Below, piece by piece: positions 36,805-46,888 of a stretch of 64,000 nucleotides of DNA. The stretch covers positions 62,001-126,000 of the forward strand of contig NZ_AZRK01000009.1 in the NCBI RefSeq assembly GCF_002895485.1, written 5' to 3'. The notes beneath the pieces are model-generated. The model was given only the letters and a program-made list of their open reading frames with translations, was not told the DNA's origin and made no database searches. Source of the stretch: Petrotoga sp. 9PWA.NaAc.5.4. Its GTDB lineage: Bacteria; Thermotogota; Thermotogae; Petrotogales; Petrotogaceae. Both the position numbers and the translations under genes were made by a program. Each line of letters begins with the position of its first letter. Within the stretch, counting starts at the first letter, position 1.

Positions 36805-39312
36805 TCAAGAACATTTAGACCAACCACATTTTGTGCATGAAATGCATCCTGATTCGTTTATTAAAGTATTTTTTGATAGACAGCTTGGACAATATCTATT
36901 ACCTTCAGAATCTATATAGTAGCCTTCTTCATATTTTAAATCATTTGCATAAACAAACTTTTCTATTTCTTCTTTAGTTTTTGGAAAACCTGTCCTGATG
37001 AATTTATAATCAGTAGGTTCTTTTTCCCATAGTTGCTCAAAATCCTTTAAAGCTTTATTTATTTCTTCTGCAAGTTCTTTACAGTAGTTGCCTTTAACTT
37101 TTTTCAATTGTTCGACTATTTCATCAGTAGATACCCCTGCTCTTAAAGCAATAGAAGACAATCTCCCTATTACTTCGGCAGTTTCTGTACCATCTGACAA
37201 GAAAATCTCCACTGCTTCCCCTACATCATCAAAAGAAACAGTAACATAAACTGTGCTATTATTATATTTGAACTTTCGAGTTACGCTTCTTAAAGTTTCT
37301 TTTCTTGGTCGAGCTCTCAATTTGTGCTTTTCGTCAATTACAAAAAATGTGACATTCTTTTCTTTTTTTTGATCAGATGATGCAGAAGTAAGAACTTGTG
37401 TTTCTAAACTTCCGTTTCTGTAAATTGTTAATCCTTTTATATTCAAGTCCAGAGCTCTCAAATAGATAGATTTAACGTCATCTACGCTTGCTGATTGAGG
37501 CATATTTATTGTTTTAGAACAAGATGCATCAAGGTAACTTTGTATAACATGTTGTGCGAGTAAATGGTCTTCAGGTTTAATATCCATAGAAGTAACAAAA
37601 ACTTTTTTAATCTCTTCAGGAATTGATTGGATTTGTTGAATGCTTCCTTTTTCTATTATTTCGGTTTTTAATTCTTCTGTTAAAGCTGTTCCTAATCTTT
37701 CAATTAATATTGGGTTTATATATGAAAGAGGAACTCTTTCGCCTTCTTTAGTTATCATATATCTTGTATATGACAAAAGAAAATTTGGTTCGATACCACT
37801 TGAAGTATCTGCTAAGTTGGAGATAGATCCTGTAGGGGCAATAGTATTTGTTTGAACATTTCGTTTGTACTGTTTTGCTTCAGTAAAGAAATGTTTTCTA
37901 ATTTTTTCATTCCATATTTTTAAATCTTCGTCAATTCCGTCTTCTAACATAACAAAAGGAATGAATCCTTGAGGATATTTCGATCTTTCAAAATCTGGGA
38001 AATTGCCTCTTTCTTCAGCTAATTTACTACTTGAAACATGAGAATAATAGGCTAATTGAGCCGTTATTTTAGCCATAAGTTTTCTTCCAAATTCAGAATT
38101 ATAAGGGATATCTTTTTTGAACAAAGCATCTGCTAATCCCATTATTCCCAATCCGATAAACCTTTGTTTTTTAGAAATTTCTTCTATTTGGCTTAAAGGA
38201 TATATATTGGCATCTATAACATCGTCTAAGAACCTTATTGACCAATACACTATCTCTTCGAAATCTTTTGCAGAATCAGCATTTGGGTTTCCAAGGTCTA
38301 TTTCCTCTATCAATTTTGATATGTCTATTGAACCAAGATTGCAACTTCCAAAAGGAGGTAACGGTTCTTCCCCACATGGATTAGTTGAAGTTACAGGAGT
38401 ATATTCACTCATAGCATAATATTGATTATGTCTTCCAAGAAAGAGCATTCCTGGGTCGCCTGTTTTCCAAGCATTTTCAGCCATTTTATCTATTAAATCT
38501 TTTGCTTTTATTTTTTTGTAAATATTTGAAGTAGGATGTTTTAAATCAATTTCTTGATCATTTTTTAGAAATGCCTTAAATTCCTCAGGATTGTCGATAT
38601 TCACCGAGATATTGAAGTAATTTAATACGTTGTTTCCAGAATTATCTTTTTTTGAATATATAAAATCTAAAATATCTGGGTGATCATACCTTAAAACAGC
38701 CATTTGAGCAGCTCTTCTTGAACCACCTTGTTCTATTGTAGATGCTGCTGTGTTAAAAACATGCATAAAACTCACTGGACCGGAAGATTTTCCACCTGTA
38801 CCAGCTATTGAGGATCCTTTAGGCCTCAATGTTGAAAAGTCATATCCAACTCCACCACCGTATTTCATTATTAGAGCTGCGTTTTTAACTGCGTCAAATA
38901 TGGAAGAGAGTGAATCATCCATAGGTATGACGAAACAAGCTGATAGCATATTATGTTTAGATCGAGAATCAAATATAGTTTTATAATCTTCTAAAGTCAT
39001 TTCTTCTACATCTTTTTTGAATATTGATTTGTCCATTGTTTTACCAGCGTTGAAGATAGTTGGACTATTTGGTAAGAAAATTCTTGATTTTATTAATTTA
39101 TAAAATTGTTCTTCGGCTTCTTTAATTTTCTTTATATCGTCAGTATAAACAATTTCTGCCGCAGCAACATGTCTAGCTATTCTTTTTGAAACTTCTTTCC
39201 AACTGTTTTCTAAGTAATTACCTTCACCATCTTTTAAAAAATATCTATCTTTTAAAATTGTAACTGCATTAGGAGAAGGATCCACGTTAAGCCATTTATT
39301 AACAGTCAACAT
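36805..39312 (-). CDS. nrdJ: Adenosylcobalamin-dependent class II ribonucleotide reductase
   Basis: This reduces ribonucleotides to deoxyribonucleotides with a B12-derived radical, so it works with or without oxygen. The 835 aa include SACFVIPMDDSLSS (substrate Cys), GGVGYDFSTLRPKGS, GGSRRAAQMAVLRYDHPDI, STNPCGEEPLPPFGSCNLGS (radical Cys and Glu), NTIAPTGSIS near 490, and a C-terminal cysteine-rich tail CPSCLSKN...CTKCGWSKC that can bind zinc and re-reduce the active site, as in Thermotoga NrdJ. The upstream 90 bases carry two NrdR boxes around the -10 element, so it should be repressed by NrdR when dATP is high. Confidence 0.97.
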   Translation of the reverse strand: MLTVNKWLNVDPSPNAVTILKDRYFLKDGEGNYLENSWKEVSKRIARHVAAAEIVYTDDIKKIKEAEEQFYKLIKSRIFLPNSPTIFNAGKTMDKSIFKKDVEEMTLEDYKTIFDSRSKHNMLSACFVIPMDDSLSSIFDAVKNAALIMKYGGGVGYDFSTLRPKGSSIAGTGGKSSGPVSFMHVFNTAASTIEQGGSRRAAQMAVLRYDHPDILDFIYSKKDNSGNNVLNYFNISVNIDNPEEFKAFLKNDQEIDLKHPTSNIYKKIKAKDLIDKMAENAWKTGDPGMLFLGRHNQYYAMSEYTPVTSTNPCGEEPLPPFGSCNLGSIDISKLIEEIDLGNPNADSAKDFEEIVYWSIRFLDDVIDANIYPLSQIEEISKKQRFIGLGIMGLADALFKKDIPYNSEFGRKLMAKITAQLAYYSHVSSSKLAEERGNFPDFERSKYPQGFIPFVMLEDGIDEDLKIWNEKIRKHFFTEAKQYKRNVQTNTIAPTGSISNLADTSSGIEPNFLLSYTRYMITKEGERVPLSYINPILIERLGTALTEELKTEIIEKGSIQQIQSIPEEIKKVFVTSMDIKPEDHLLAQHVIQSYLDASCSKTINMPQSASVDDVKSIYLRALDLNIKGLTIYRNGSLETQVLTSASSDQKKEKNVTFFVIDEKHKLRARPRKETLRSVTRKFKYNNSTVYVTVSFDDVGEAVEIFLSDGTETAEVIGRLSSIALRAGVSTDEIVEQLKKVKGNYCKELAEEINKALKDFEQLWEKEPTDYKFIRTGFPKTKEEIEKFVYANDLKYEEGYYIDSEGNRYCPSCLSKNTLINESGCISCTKCGWSKCS

Positions 39313-39331
39313 AATAAAAACCCCCTTATAA

Positions 39332-39373
39332 CAATATATAGTATTATGTGGTATATATTATAACTATATATTG
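39332..39373 (-). promoter_or_regulatory. Pair of NrdR boxes over the nrdJ promoter
   Basis: CAATATATAG at 39332-39341 and CTATATATTG at 39364-39373 both match the NrdR core C-W-ATATAT-W-G exactly. Their centres are 32 bp apart, three helix turns, the spacing known for NrdR. A TATAAT on the coding strand (39362-39357) lies between them, so bound NrdR would cover the promoter. Confidence 0.88.
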
Positions 39374-39400
39374 TTAATCGGGGATGAATTTTTTGAGAAG

Positions 39401-41968
39401 TTACTCAGGATATTTTACCATTCCCATTAAGTAATTTTTGTGTGGCATAAATGGATGATTTGGAGATACTCTTACATTTATTCCATATTCTCCTCTATCT
39501 TCAATAATAAATTTACCTGTGTATAAATAAGTATCTTTTTGAATTTCCTTTTCAAGCTTCATATCGTAGGTTTTTATTTCAACAGTTTTTCCATTATCAA
39601 GTTTAGCTACTACTATTTCGGGTAATATTGAATCAGGACCTATACCTGGAAGATATATTTCGGCTCTCATACTTATTTCTTCTTCGGCGTTAAGAATCCC
39701 TGATAAATCATTTCCATATATTACATGTATTTTTATAGAATTCCAATTTTCTTTTAACAACTTAACCCAACGCGCAAATTCTTTAGCTATTTTGAAATTT
39801 TCAGAAGAAAATTTTTTATATTGCTCAAGAGCTGGCATATAAAATTTTTGAGTATATTCTTTTAGCATCCTCGATGTATTAAAAAATGATGTTACACTTT
39901 TTATGGATTCTTTCATTTTTTCTACCCATTCTTTTGAAAAATCTACATGGTCTTTTTTGTAATACAAGGGTATGATTTGTTTTTCAAGTTGGTTGTAAAT
40001 AGAAACGCTATCTATTCTGTCTTGAAGTTCGTGATCTTCATAATCTCTATTATCTCCAATAGCCCAACCGTTCTTTGCATTGTATCCTTCAACCCACCAT
40101 CCATCTAAAACAGAAAAATTTATAGCTCCGTTCATTCCAGACTTTTGTCCAGAAGTTCCAGAAGCTTCGTGTGGTCTTCTTGGATTATTTAACCATATAT
40201 CTACTCCACTTACTAAATATCTTGCCATTTCTATATCGTAATTCTCTAAGATAATAATTTTATTGTGAAATTCGGGTTTCCTTGAATATTCATATATTTT
40301 TTTGATTATTTCTTGACCAGACTTATCAGCCGGATGAGCTTTTCCCGCAAAAATAATTTGTACCGGTTTATTAGGATCGTTCAATATTTTTTTGAGACGT
40401 TCAACGTCCTTGAATATTAAATCAGCTCTTTTATAAGTTGCGAATCTTCTAGCAAATCCAATGGTAAGAGCCTTTTCATCTCCAATGTTTTCTACTTCTT
40501 GCAGTTGCTCTACAGTTTCACCGTGTCTCATTCTTTGTTCTTTTATGGAACGATGAATAAAATCTATTAATTGCTTTTTTAGTTTTAGATGCATGTTCCA
40601 TAACTCATTATCGGGGATTTCACTTATTTTATTCCACAGTTCTGGATCGTCTATATAAGACATCCAGTTTTCTCCTAAGTATTTCTTCAAAAAGTCTTGT
40701 AATAATGGATTCAACCATGTATTAATATGGACACCATTGGTAACATAATTTATAGGAACTTCCAACCATTCTATGCCTGGCCAAACATGATTCCACAATT
40801 TCCTTGAGACAATTCCATGAAGTTTTGAAACCCCATTTGCTCGTCCGGAAAGTTTCAGGGCCAAAATAGTCATTGAGAATAATTCTTCTCCATTTTCTCG
40901 TTTTTCTAAACCAAGTTCTATAAACTCTTGTCTTGCAGCTTTTAATTCAGGCCAAAAATCGCCGAAATACTTATCTATTAATGAAATAGGAAATACATCA
41001 TTACCAGCTGGAACTGGAGTATGAGTAGTAAAAACGCTTCCAGCTTTTACTGATTCTATAGCTTCTTTGAAGGTTAAGCTCTGTTCTTGAACTAATTCTC
41101 TAATTTTTTCTAATCCTAAAAAGGCTGCATGACCTTCGTTCATATGCCATACAGATGGAGAGTATCCTAATTTTCTAATGGCTCTTACTCCACCGATTCC
41201 TATTAATATTTCTTGTTTTATTCTCATTTCAAGATCTCCACCATATAAAGTGGAAGTAATTTCTCTATCTTCTGGATCGTTCTGTTTCAAGTCAGTATCC
41301 AAAAGATATAATTTTACCCTTCCAACATTCATTTCCCAAACTTTTGCATATACTTTTCTTCCTAATAAATTAAGATCGACATAAATTTCTTCGCCTTTGT
41401 CATTTTTGGCTGGAAAAATTGGAAAATCGGAAAAATCGTAATCAAAATAAATACTTTCTTGCCAACCTTCTGCATTTATTTTTTGTTGAAAATACCCTTT
41501 TCTATACAACAATCCCACCGCTATTAAAGGAATTCCTAAATCACTTGCGCTTTTAATGTGGTCTCCTGCTAATATTCCAAGTCCTCCTGAATACATAGGA
41601 AAAGATTCATGTATTCCATATTCCATACAAAAGTATGCAATTTCTCCATAATTAAATTTACTGTGAGTCTTTCTAAACCAATTATTTTCATTTTCATTCA
41701 TATAATTATGAAATTTTTCCATAACTTTTAAATATAAATCATAGAATTCAGGATCATTTGCAGCTTTATTTAAATTCTTCTGCTCAACTTTTTTTAAGAA
41801 TAAAACAGGATTTCTTTTTGTGGAGTTCCAAAGGTTTTCATCAATTTTTTCAAATAAATTTTGAGCATCATAATTCCACGTCCACCACATATTCTCAGAA
41901 AGTTCCTTTAATCCTGATATGTTTTCTGGCAATTTAGGAACAACCGTAATTTTGCTTATAAAATTCAC
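39401..41968 (-). CDS. glgP: Alpha-glucan (maltodextrin) phosphorylase
   Basis: This GT35 enzyme releases glucose-1-phosphate from glycogen or maltodextrin. The 855 aa belong to the divergent bacterial/archaeal group: ENMWWTWNYDA near the N-terminus, AYFCMEYGIHESFPMYSGGL, GHAAFLGLEKIREL, GFARRFATYKRADL, and the PLP site EASGTSGQKSGMNGAINF with the cofactor Lys, equivalent to EASGTGNMKF in classical phosphorylases. The start is GTG 41968, 6 nt after GGGAGGG; the in-frame TTG at 41983 lies before the site. With glgB it forms the window's glycogen pair, though the genes are about 27 kb apart. Confidence 0.93.
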   Translation of the reverse strand: MNFISKITVVPKLPENISGLKELSENMWWTWNYDAQNLFEKIDENLWNSTKRNPVLFLKKVEQKNLNKAANDPEFYDLYLKVMEKFHNYMNENENNWFRKTHSKFNYGEIAYFCMEYGIHESFPMYSGGLGILAGDHIKSASDLGIPLIAVGLLYRKGYFQQKINAEGWQESIYFDYDFSDFPIFPAKNDKGEEIYVDLNLLGRKVYAKVWEMNVGRVKLYLLDTDLKQNDPEDREITSTLYGGDLEMRIKQEILIGIGGVRAIRKLGYSPSVWHMNEGHAAFLGLEKIRELVQEQSLTFKEAIESVKAGSVFTTHTPVPAGNDVFPISLIDKYFGDFWPELKAARQEFIELGLEKRENGEELFSMTILALKLSGRANGVSKLHGIVSRKLWNHVWPGIEWLEVPINYVTNGVHINTWLNPLLQDFLKKYLGENWMSYIDDPELWNKISEIPDNELWNMHLKLKKQLIDFIHRSIKEQRMRHGETVEQLQEVENIGDEKALTIGFARRFATYKRADLIFKDVERLKKILNDPNKPVQIIFAGKAHPADKSGQEIIKKIYEYSRKPEFHNKIIILENYDIEMARYLVSGVDIWLNNPRRPHEASGTSGQKSGMNGAINFSVLDGWWVEGYNAKNGWAIGDNRDYEDHELQDRIDSVSIYNQLEKQIIPLYYKKDHVDFSKEWVEKMKESIKSVTSFFNTSRMLKEYTQKFYMPALEQYKKFSSENFKIAKEFARWVKLLKENWNSIKIHVIYGNDLSGILNAEEEISMRAEIYLPGIGPDSILPEIVVAKLDNGKTVEIKTYDMKLEKEIQKDTYLYTGKFIIEDRGEYGINVRVSPNHPFMPHKNYLMGMVKYPE

Positions 41969-41997
41969 TTTCTTCCCTCCCAAATTTATTTCTATAC

Positions 41998-42158
41998 TGC
42001 CTTCAAAATTTCCAAAACCTCTATTTTACATATGCTTTAAGTTAAATTTACAAAATGTTCCCTTAATTCTGATTTTTATAAATCGTCTATTTCTTTGACT
42101 TTTCTGATACTTGTAACCAATGAGAAAGTATTACTTTAACATTTTTATCTCTTAAATT
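41998..42158 (-). repeat. Decayed dispersed element upstream of glgP
   Basis: The end facing glgP reads TTTGGAAATTTTGAAGGCAG (tail) and the far end TTTAAGAGATAAAAATG (head). The central hairpins are reduced to TTGGTTACAAGTATCAG-like remnants. It lies between the unknown 242 aa gene and glgP. Confidence 0.5.
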
Positions 42159-42179
42159 ATTATATATTTATATGAAGTA

Positions 42180-42908
42180 TTAAAAAATATTAGGGAAATT
42201 TGATTCAGTTATCATAATTAATTCTCCAAAATTTTGTGTATCTTTTTCTAAATAATATATCTTATTGAAAAGGCCATACTTTTTTGAAATAAAAAATAAA
42301 AATCCATCAGATTCTCCGATAGTTTCTATAAAATTTTTTGGAATAAAAAAATTATTATTAGGAATGTTTATTGAATATCGATCTTCTTCTTCCTTAATAT
42401 AATTATAATTCTCAATATCTGGTACCCGTAGAATCTTGACATGATTAATATTTTCAACGAAAATGAAAATATTTTCAACTAACTTTTCGTTTGGAACGAT
42501 AACAAATTTAAAGAAATTACCGTTATTTTGAATTACCGCATATTCTAATCCTCTGAAATCGTATGATGGATATGAAACAATAGCCATCTCAGAGTTTTGA
42601 AAAAAGAAAAATCTATCATCAAAAGTTTGAATAGTGAATGACCCAAAGTCTGTATTAACCATATATAAGTTGGTATAATCTGTTTTTTCTATAGTAATAT
42701 TAGACACATTTTCAGTAAAAGGAAAGGTTTTTACCCTTTTATATCCGGATTCTTTTATTTTTACATAGGGATAATAATGATGAGTTTCAAGATTTTCTTC
42801 GTATATATTCCACAAAATTATTGTAGCAAAATATATTACCGCCATAGAACCGATTATTGTTAATAAATTTTTCAAACTACTTTTATTTTCAGAATCTTTT
42901 TCCTTCAT
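42180..42908 (-). CDS. Unknown protein with one N-terminal membrane anchor
   Basis: I do not recognise this 242 aa protein. After a short charged start (KEKDSENKSSLKN) there is one membrane segment at ~14-35 (LLTIIGSMAVIYFATIILWNIY), then ~205 residues predicted outside, rich in Asn, Phe and Tyr with many short beta-like stretches. No catalytic motif or cysteine pattern is visible. It lies 15 nt after nadE and before glgP in the same direction, with base composition like its neighbours. Confidence 0.7.
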   Translation of the reverse strand: MKEKDSENKSSLKNLLTIIGSMAVIYFATIILWNIYEENLETHHYYPYVKIKESGYKRVKTFPFTENVSNITIEKTDYTNLYMVNTDFGSFTIQTFDDRFFFFQNSEMAIVSYPSYDFRGLEYAVIQNNGNFFKFVIVPNEKLVENIFIFVENINHVKILRVPDIENYNYIKEEEDRYSINIPNNNFFIPKNFIETIGESDGFLFFISKKYGLFNKIYYLEKDTQNFGELIMITESNFPNIF

Positions 42909-42923
42909 AATTTAATTGCTCCT

Positions 42924-44654
42924 TTAAATCCAAGGTTTATATTTATTTGTTATTGGCATTCTTCTATCTTTACCAAAACTTCTTTCCGTTAATTTTATTC
43001 CAGGAGCAGATTGTCTTCTTTTGTATTCGTTCTGATTTACCATGTTTATTATTCTTTGAAGTAACTCGCTATCGTATCCTTCGTTTAATAATTCGTCGTA
43101 AGACATTTCTCTATCTATGTATTTAAATAATATTTCATCTAATATTTCATAAGGTGGTAATGTATCTTGATCTTTTTGATTGGGTCTTAATTCGGCAGAA
43201 GGAGCTTTTTCAAAAATAGACTTTGTTATTATTTCTTTGCCGTGAATTTCATTATATTTTTTCGCCACTTTGTATAGGTCGGTTTTGTACAAGTCCTTGA
43301 TCGGTGAAAAACCACCTGCCATATCACCATAAAGGGTGGCATATCCTGTGGCAGCCTCACTTTTATTACCACAAGCTAAGGCTAAATAACCAAATTTATT
43401 TGAAAAAGCCATAACGATGTTACCACGGATTCTTGCCTGAATATTTTCTTCTGTTTTATCAAAAGGTAAGTCTTTAAAACTACCTTTTAAATCTTCCATG
43501 TAACAGTCGTATATGTTGGTTATTGGAATTATTTCGTAATCTATTCCTAAATTTTTAGAAAGTTGCAGAGCATCTTCAACACTTTCTTTTGAAGAAAATT
43601 TAGAAGGCATTATAAGACCTAATACATTATTTGAACCTATCGCATCTGAAGCGATACAGGCTACCAAAGAGGAGTCAATACCTCCACTTAAGCCAAAAAC
43701 CACACTTTTAAATCCATTTTTTTTAATGTAATCTGTTATGCCTACTTTTATAGCCAAATAAATCTGAGTATAAGTGTCAGTAGATTCTTTTTTAATAAAA
43801 GGCAAAGGAACTTTTTGACTAATTTTTTTATCTATAGGAACCGTATTTACATCGCTGTAGTAAATACTTGTGTTGTAATGTTTTCTTTTTCCCTCACGAA
43901 GGTTGGCTCTGGTTGGCTCTAATGGATCTATGTCTACTAAGTATAAGCCTTCTTCAAAATGAGGGGCACTCATTTCTATTTCTCCATATGGATTTATAAC
44001 TACACTTCTTCCATCAAAAACCAATTCATCTTGGCCCCCCACAATATTACAATATACTATCCAACTTGATAGTTCAGAAGCTCTGGTTTTCAGCATTTCA
44101 AATCTGACTTTATCTCGTTCTTTATAAAAGGGTGATGAGGATAGATTCAAGATGATATTTGCGCCATGTTGAGCAAGAGAAAGCGCCGGACCATTAGGTA
44201 CCCAAATATCTTCACAAATAGTTATCCCAAGTTTAATATTATTAATTTCTATTAGAGTAGGAATCTTTCCCGGGGTGAAATATCTTTTTTCATCAAAAAC
44301 AGAATAATTTGGCAAAAACATTTTTCTATAATTACCGTATAGCTTTCCTTCGTAAATAATAAAAGCAGCGTTGTATGATTCAATATCCCAGTCTACTGCT
44401 CCTAAAATTATAATTATATCTTTTGACTTACTAAATTTTAATACTTCTTCTATGCCGCTTAACGAATCTCTTAAAAATTGGGTTTTCAAAATCAAATCTT
44501 CTGGAGGATATCCATTTAAAGCTAATTCAGGAAAGATTATTATATCAGCTTTATTATTGCATGCTTCATCAATAAATTTTTTAATCTTTTCCAGGTTTAT
44601 AAGATAATCACCAACAGTGGCATTCATTTGGGCCATGGCAATTCTAATTTTCAT
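42924..44654 (-). CDS. nadE: Glutamine-dependent NAD+ synthetase
   Basis: The last step of NAD synthesis: deamido-NAD+ plus glutamine-derived ammonia. The 576 aa fuse an N-terminal nitrilase-type glutaminase (Glu in IIFPELALNGYPPEDL, Lys in YRKMFLPNYSVFDE, Cys in ITICEDIW) to the C-terminal synthetase with P-loop SGGIDSSLVA near 325 and GDMAGGFSPIKDLYKTDLY. This is the two-domain bacterial form of normal length. It is followed at 15 nt by the unknown membrane-anchored protein. Confidence 0.96.
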   Translation of the reverse strand: MKIRIAMAQMNATVGDYLINLEKIKKFIDEACNNKADIIIFPELALNGYPPEDLILKTQFLRDSLSGIEEVLKFSKSKDIIIILGAVDWDIESYNAAFIIYEGKLYGNYRKMFLPNYSVFDEKRYFTPGKIPTLIEINNIKLGITICEDIWVPNGPALSLAQHGANIILNLSSSPFYKERDKVRFEMLKTRASELSSWIVYCNIVGGQDELVFDGRSVVINPYGEIEMSAPHFEEGLYLVDIDPLEPTRANLREGKRKHYNTSIYYSDVNTVPIDKKISQKVPLPFIKKESTDTYTQIYLAIKVGITDYIKKNGFKSVVFGLSGGIDSSLVACIASDAIGSNNVLGLIMPSKFSSKESVEDALQLSKNLGIDYEIIPITNIYDCYMEDLKGSFKDLPFDKTEENIQARIRGNIVMAFSNKFGYLALACGNKSEAATGYATLYGDMAGGFSPIKDLYKTDLYKVAKKYNEIHGKEIITKSIFEKAPSAELRPNQKDQDTLPPYEILDEILFKYIDREMSYDELLNEGYDSELLQRIINMVNQNEYKRRQSAPGIKLTERSFGKDRRMPITNKYKPWI

Positions 44655-44776
44655 AATTGATTAGCCGCGCTTCTTCGTGATTCAGTAATAAGAAAAGCAG
44701 CTTTATCTCCTTTCTGCAATAAATTATTTAATAAGTTTAATTACAGTTTTGACCATAGGTAACTTATTATATTTTA

Positions 44777-45709
44777 TCATTCTTTCCATAATAAATCAAA
44801 TTTTCTATTTATGGCTTTTGAAATTCCTTTATTTTTAATTATTAAAACTATCTCGTCATTTTTTTCTCTTGCTCTATAAGTTAAATTATAGCTTCCTATA
44901 ATAAAAGTTTCTTCGTCTATAATTAAAGCCTTAGCATGAATATCGTTTCTATATTTTAATTCTACTCCCAATATAAATTTTAAAGGAGATTCATATATCC
45001 TATTCCAATCATCAGATAAAATTCTTATCTTTACATTTTTTGAAGACATCTTTTCTAAAATCTCAACAAAATATGGATCGGTAAAAGAATATGCGATTAC
45101 ATTTACAAATTCCTTTGCTTTTTTAATTTCTTTTAATATTTCATTATAGATCTTTTCAGATGGCCCTGTTATAATTCTTACATTTCCTAATTCTGTACCC
45201 ATAAGATTGACATTAATTTGTTCTTTATTAATTCCGAATTTGCCTTTTTTAAAATTATTTAATTCTTTAAGAAAAACTTTTACGATTTCTTTTTCTTCAG
45301 TATAGATAAAAATATTAAAATCTTTCATTAAGCCACTTTCTGTAAAATTACCTGTTCCAAACAACACAGATTGATCATCAAAAACTATAAACTTTTCATG
45401 TAGATAACCGTCTCGATTTTTGTCATATTTTATTGACAAATCATAATTTCCAGAATAACCGCCTTCGTATTCTAAAAATATTTCGTAGTTAGTTTTTAAA
45501 ATCTCTTCAGATATAGTATCGTCTAAACTAAAAGAAACCAACCTTATGCTTTTAGAACTTTCAATCTTTTTTTTCAGAAAGAAAGTTAATTCTTCTCCTG
45601 AAAAAAATAGTTGGTAGGAATAAATAAGGTTGGTCAAAAGTAAGAAAAACAAAATAAAGATCAAACTTTTTTTATTAAAAATTTCTTTTAACATTTCAAT
45701 ATTTTTCAC
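44777..45709 (-). CDS. Phospholipase D-like (HKD) protein, probably secreted or anchored
   Basis: A 310 aa protein with an N-terminal hydrophobic segment ([16 protein letters not shown]) and two HKD half-sites: [20 protein letters not shown] near 103 and [20 protein letters not shown] near 263. Both H, K and D residues are kept, so it should be an active phosphodiesterase; the family includes phospholipases, cardiolipin synthases and nucleases of the Nuc/mitoPLD type. The size and GTGNFT/GSYNLT pattern resemble the endonuclease-like branch. The GTG start overlaps the sat stop (GTGA). Substrate not known. Confidence 0.82.
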   Translation of the reverse strand: MKNIEMLKEIFNKKSLIFILFFLLLTNLIYSYQLFFSGEELTFFLKKKIESSKSIRLVSFSLDDTISEEILKTNYEIFLEYEGGYSGNYDLSIKYDKNRDGYLHEKFIVFDDQSVLFGTGNFTESGLMKDFNIFIYTEEKEIVKVFLKELNNFKKGKFGINKEQINVNLMGTELGNVRIITGPSEKIYNEILKEIKKAKEFVNVIAYSFTDPYFVEILEKMSSKNVKIRILSDDWNRIYESPLKFILGVELKYRNDIHAKALIIDEETFIIGSYNLTYRAREKNDEIVLIIKNKGISKAINRKFDLLWKE

Positions 45710-46860
45710 TTTTTCATGTAATATTCCATGAGTATCTCAGCGACTTCTGGTCTTGTAAACTCTTTTGGAGGTTTTTCTCCTTTTGAAAGCATTTCTCTTA
45801 CTGTGGTTCCACTTAAAAAGACATGATCTTCATTACCATGAGGACAAGTTTTTGCAGTTGCCATATTTTCACATTTTTTACAGTAAAAAGAGTTCTCAAA
45901 TTTTAAAGGAACTATCTCGATCTCTTCTGGTTTAAATTGATCAAATATTTCTTGAGCTTCGTATGTACCATAATAATTTCCGACTCCGGCATGATCCCTT
46001 CCTACAATAAAATGAGTGCACCCATAATTCTTCCTACATATTGCGTGAAAAACAGCCTCTTTAGGTCCTGCGTATCTCATATTTACAGGAAATACACCCA
46101 AACACACCCTTTCCTTGGGGTAATATTTATCAAGGATAACTTCATAAGATTTCATTCTAACATCAGATGGAATATCCTCATTTTTTGTCTTTCCAACTAA
46201 TGGGTTTATGAATAATCCGTCTACAATTTCAAGAGCAGTTTTTTGTAAATATTCATGTGCTCTATGTATAGGATTTCTCGTTTGAAAAGCTACAATAGTT
46301 CTCCATCCTTTTTCTGAAAATATTCTTCTTGTATCAACAGGATCGAATCTGTATTGTTTAAAATCTTCATGTTCAATCCTGTTTAGTAGAGTGACATTTC
46401 CTCCCAAAGCGATATTTCCTTGTTCGTATAAAAAATGTACTCCAGGATGTTTTTCTTCAGTAGTTTTGTAAACATTCAAAGCCTCTTTTTGTTTTGTTCT
46501 TTCGAATTTATCTGTGAGATGTAGTACAGCATATACTTTTCTATCTTCTTCAGACTTTACTATTATATCTTCTCCTATATTTAATTCATTAGCAACTTCT
46601 TTATTGACTGATAAAACAATAGGTATCGGCCATACAATTCCATTCGCTAATCTCATGTTTTCCAAAACAGAATCATAGTCTTTTTTACTCATGAATCCTT
46701 CTAACGGACTAAATAAGCCAGTAGCAATATTTTCTAACTCGGTTAGATCAAAGTAAGAAACAGTTATCGACTTTAGCTCTTTTGATTTTCTTATCCAATA
46801 TTCTTTCTCATCCTGAGAAGCAATTCTGCTTATTAACTTTCCACCGTGTGGCTTGATCAT
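45706..46860 (-). CDS. sat: Sulfate adenylyltransferase (ATP sulfurylase)
   Basis: Sat makes adenosine 5'-phosphosulfate from ATP and sulfate (or the reverse). The 384 aa have [14 protein letters not shown] near 52, the ATP site [15 protein letters not shown] near 190, [12 protein letters not shown] near 285, and a zinc-type [16 protein letters not shown] near 345, all usual for the homo-oligomeric bacterial and archaeal form. No APS kinase, APS reductase or sulfate transporter gene is near; instead it is coupled to the PLD-like gene. AGGAGG precedes the ATG. Confidence 0.95.
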   Translation of the reverse strand: MIKPHGGKLISRIASQDEKEYWIRKSKELKSITVSYFDLTELENIATGLFSPLEGFMSKKDYDSVLENMRLANGIVWPIPIVLSVNKEVANELNIGEDIIVKSEEDRKVYAVLHLTDKFERTKQKEALNVYKTTEEKHPGVHFLYEQGNIALGGNVTLLNRIEHEDFKQYRFDPVDTRRIFSEKGWRTIVAFQTRNPIHRAHEYLQKTALEIVDGLFINPLVGKTKNEDIPSDVRMKSYEVILDKYYPKERVCLGVFPVNMRYAGPKEAVFHAICRKNYGCTHFIVGRDHAGVGNYYGTYEAQEIFDQFKPEEIEIVPLKFENSFYCKKCENMATAKTCPHGNEDHVFLSGTTVREMLSKGEKPPKEFTRPEVAEILMEYYMKK

Positions 46861-46888
46861 TAAAAAACCTCCTATTATAAGATTTGTA

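Noticed and set aside
39313-39400. Cobalamin riboswitch before nrdJ
   Set aside because: Only about 90 bases separate the genes, without the conserved B12-box; the gap is filled by the NrdR boxes and promoter.
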